Shown here piece after piece: positions 5,245 through 6,113 of a stretch of 6,113 bases of DNA. Both the position numbers and the translations under genes were made by a program. Under the pieces are notes generated by a model that saw nothing but the letters and a program-made list of their open reading frames with translations, had not been told where the DNA came from and made no database searches. Positions within the stretch are counted from its first letter, which is position 1; each line of letters begins with the position of its first letter. Source of the stretch: Candidatus Tenderia sp. Lineage in GTDB: Bacteria > Pseudomonadota > Gammaproteobacteria > Tenderiales > Tenderiaceae. The stretch spans positions 1 through 6,113 of the forward strand of contig JASBUE010000069.1 of assembly GCA_030148045.1 (NCBI GenBank), read 5' to 3'.

Positions 5245-6113
5245 ATGGCAAAGAAATATGATGCGGGCGTTAAAGAGTACCGCGATGTGTACTGGACACC
5301 GGACTATGTTCCCTTGGATACCGACTTGTTGGCCTGTTTCAAGGTTACGCCGCAGGAAGGGGTGCCGCGCGACGAGGCCGCGGCGGCGGTGGCGGCCGAA
5401 TCGTCCACCGGGACCTGGAGTACGGTGTGGTCGGAATTGCTGACCGACATGGAGTTCTACAAGGGGCGCGCCTATCGTATCGAAGACGTGCCGGGTGATA
5501 AAGACAGTTTTTATGCCTTCATCGCCTATCCCATCGATCTGTTCGAAGAAGGTTCCATCGTCAACGTGCTGACCTCCCTGGTCGGTAACGTGTTCGGCTT
5601 TAAGGCGGTCAAGCACCTGCGTCTGGAAGACATTCGCTTTCCCATTGCCTTCGTCAAGACCTGCCTGGGTCCGCCCAGCGGCATCCAGGTGGAGCGCGAC
5701 AAGCTCAACAAATACGGTCGTCCGCTGCTGGGTTGTACCATCAAGCCCAAGCTCGGTCTGTCGGCCAAGAACTACGGCCGTGCCGTGTACGAATGTCTGC
5801 GCGGCGGTCTGGATCTGACCAAGGACGACGAGAACGTCAATTCCCAGCCCTTCATGCGCTGGCAGAACCGTTTTGAATTCGTCGCCGAGGCGGTGCAAAA
5901 GGCGCAAGCCGAGACCGGCGAGACCAAGGGTCACTATTTAAATGTGACTGCCAACACCCCGGAAGAGATGTACGAGCGCGCCGAGTTCGCCAAGGAGCTG
6001 GGTCAGCCGGTCATCATGCACGACTTCCTCACCGGCGGCTTCACCGCCAACAGCGGTCTGGCCAAGTGGTGCCGCAAGAACGGCATCCTGCTGCACATCC
6101 ACCGCGCCATGCA
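5245..6113 (+). CDS. cbbL: Form I (IA-type) RuBisCO large subunit (3'-truncated by window edge)
   Basis: Catalytic subunit of ribulose-1,5-bisphosphate carboxylase/oxygenase, which fixes CO2 onto RuBP in the Calvin cycle and forms L8S8 with CbbS. The first 289 of about 472 codons are present. The N-terminus MAKKYDAGVKEYRDVYW is typical of form IA. With spinach numbers in brackets, visible active-site residues are E52 (E60), T57 (T65) and W58 (W66) in ESSTGTW, N115 (N123), K167 (K175) and K169 (K177) in TIKPKLG, the carbamylated K193 (K201) with Mg ligands D195 (D203) and E196 (E204) in LTKDDE, and H286/R287 (H294/R295) in HIHRAM. None is altered, so the enzyme should be active. The N-terminal domain ends near 140 and the barrel begins after it. 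Small subunit, activase or carboxysome genes would lie beyond the right edge. It is divergent from the metal-efflux operon. Confidence 0.97.
   Translation, partial: MAKKYDAGVKEYRDVYWTPDYVPLDTDLLACFKVTPQEGVPRDEAAAAVAAESSTGTWSTVWSELLTDMEFYKGRAYRIEDVPGDKDSFYAFIAYPIDLFEEGSIVNVLTSLVGNVFGFKAVKHLRLEDIRFPIAFVKTCLGPPSGIQVERDKLNKYGRPLLGCTIKPKLGLSAKNYGRAVYECLRGGLDLTKDDENVNSQPFMRWQNRFEFVAEAVQKAQAETGETKGHYLNVTANTPEEMYERAEFAKELGQPVIMHDFLTGGFTANSGLAKWCRKNGILLHIHRAM

Noticed and set aside
5161..5934. Minus-strand ORF of 257 residues
   Set aside because: Antisense to cbbL, which is unmistakable; no domain or ribosome binding site supports it.

Overview
The window looks like chromosomal DNA of a GC-rich, autotrophic proteobacterium. 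The RuBisCO large subunit is of the proteobacterial form IA type, and the metal-efflux genes have the usual proteobacterial make-up, so a sulfur-oxidising or similar chemolithoautotrophic gamma- or betaproteobacterium is the most likely source. The species cannot be named from the sequence alone.

About four fifths of the window (roughly 1-4976) is a minus-strand operon for a tripartite heavy-metal efflux pump, read from right to left. A small histidine-rich membrane protein (4545-4976) is followed, after a 193-bp spacer, by the outer-membrane channel czcC (3092-4351), the periplasmic adaptor czcB (1839-3095) and the inner-membrane RND pump czcA (1-1827, cut by the left edge after 609 codons). 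czcC and czcB overlap by 4 bp, and czcB and czcA are 11 bp apart, with the czcA ribosome binding site touching the czcB stop codon. The three are therefore almost certainly co-translated. The TM4 signature of CzcA (DFG-x3-DGA-x4-EN) points to divalent cations such as Zn, Co or Cd rather than Cu/Ag.

The right end (5245-6113) holds the first 289 codons of cbbL on the plus strand, the catalytic subunit of form I RuBisCO and hence of the Calvin cycle, cut by the right edge. It is transcribed divergently from the metal-efflux cluster. The 268-bp region between them (4977-5244) has an AT-rich core with nested inverted repeats, a LysR-type half-site pair that could bind CbbR, weak promoter-like elements on both strands, and a possible 26-residue ORF. 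The usual divergent cbbR neighbour is absent; the efflux cluster takes its place.

No mobile element, tRNA, rRNA or CRISPR array was seen. No clearly new system is evident. The points most worth a second look are the adaptor that lacks the alpha-helical hairpin, the His-rich two-membrane-segment protein heading the pump operon, two mutually exclusive hairpins just upstream of the czcC ribosome binding site, and the control region shared by metal efflux and carbon fixation.
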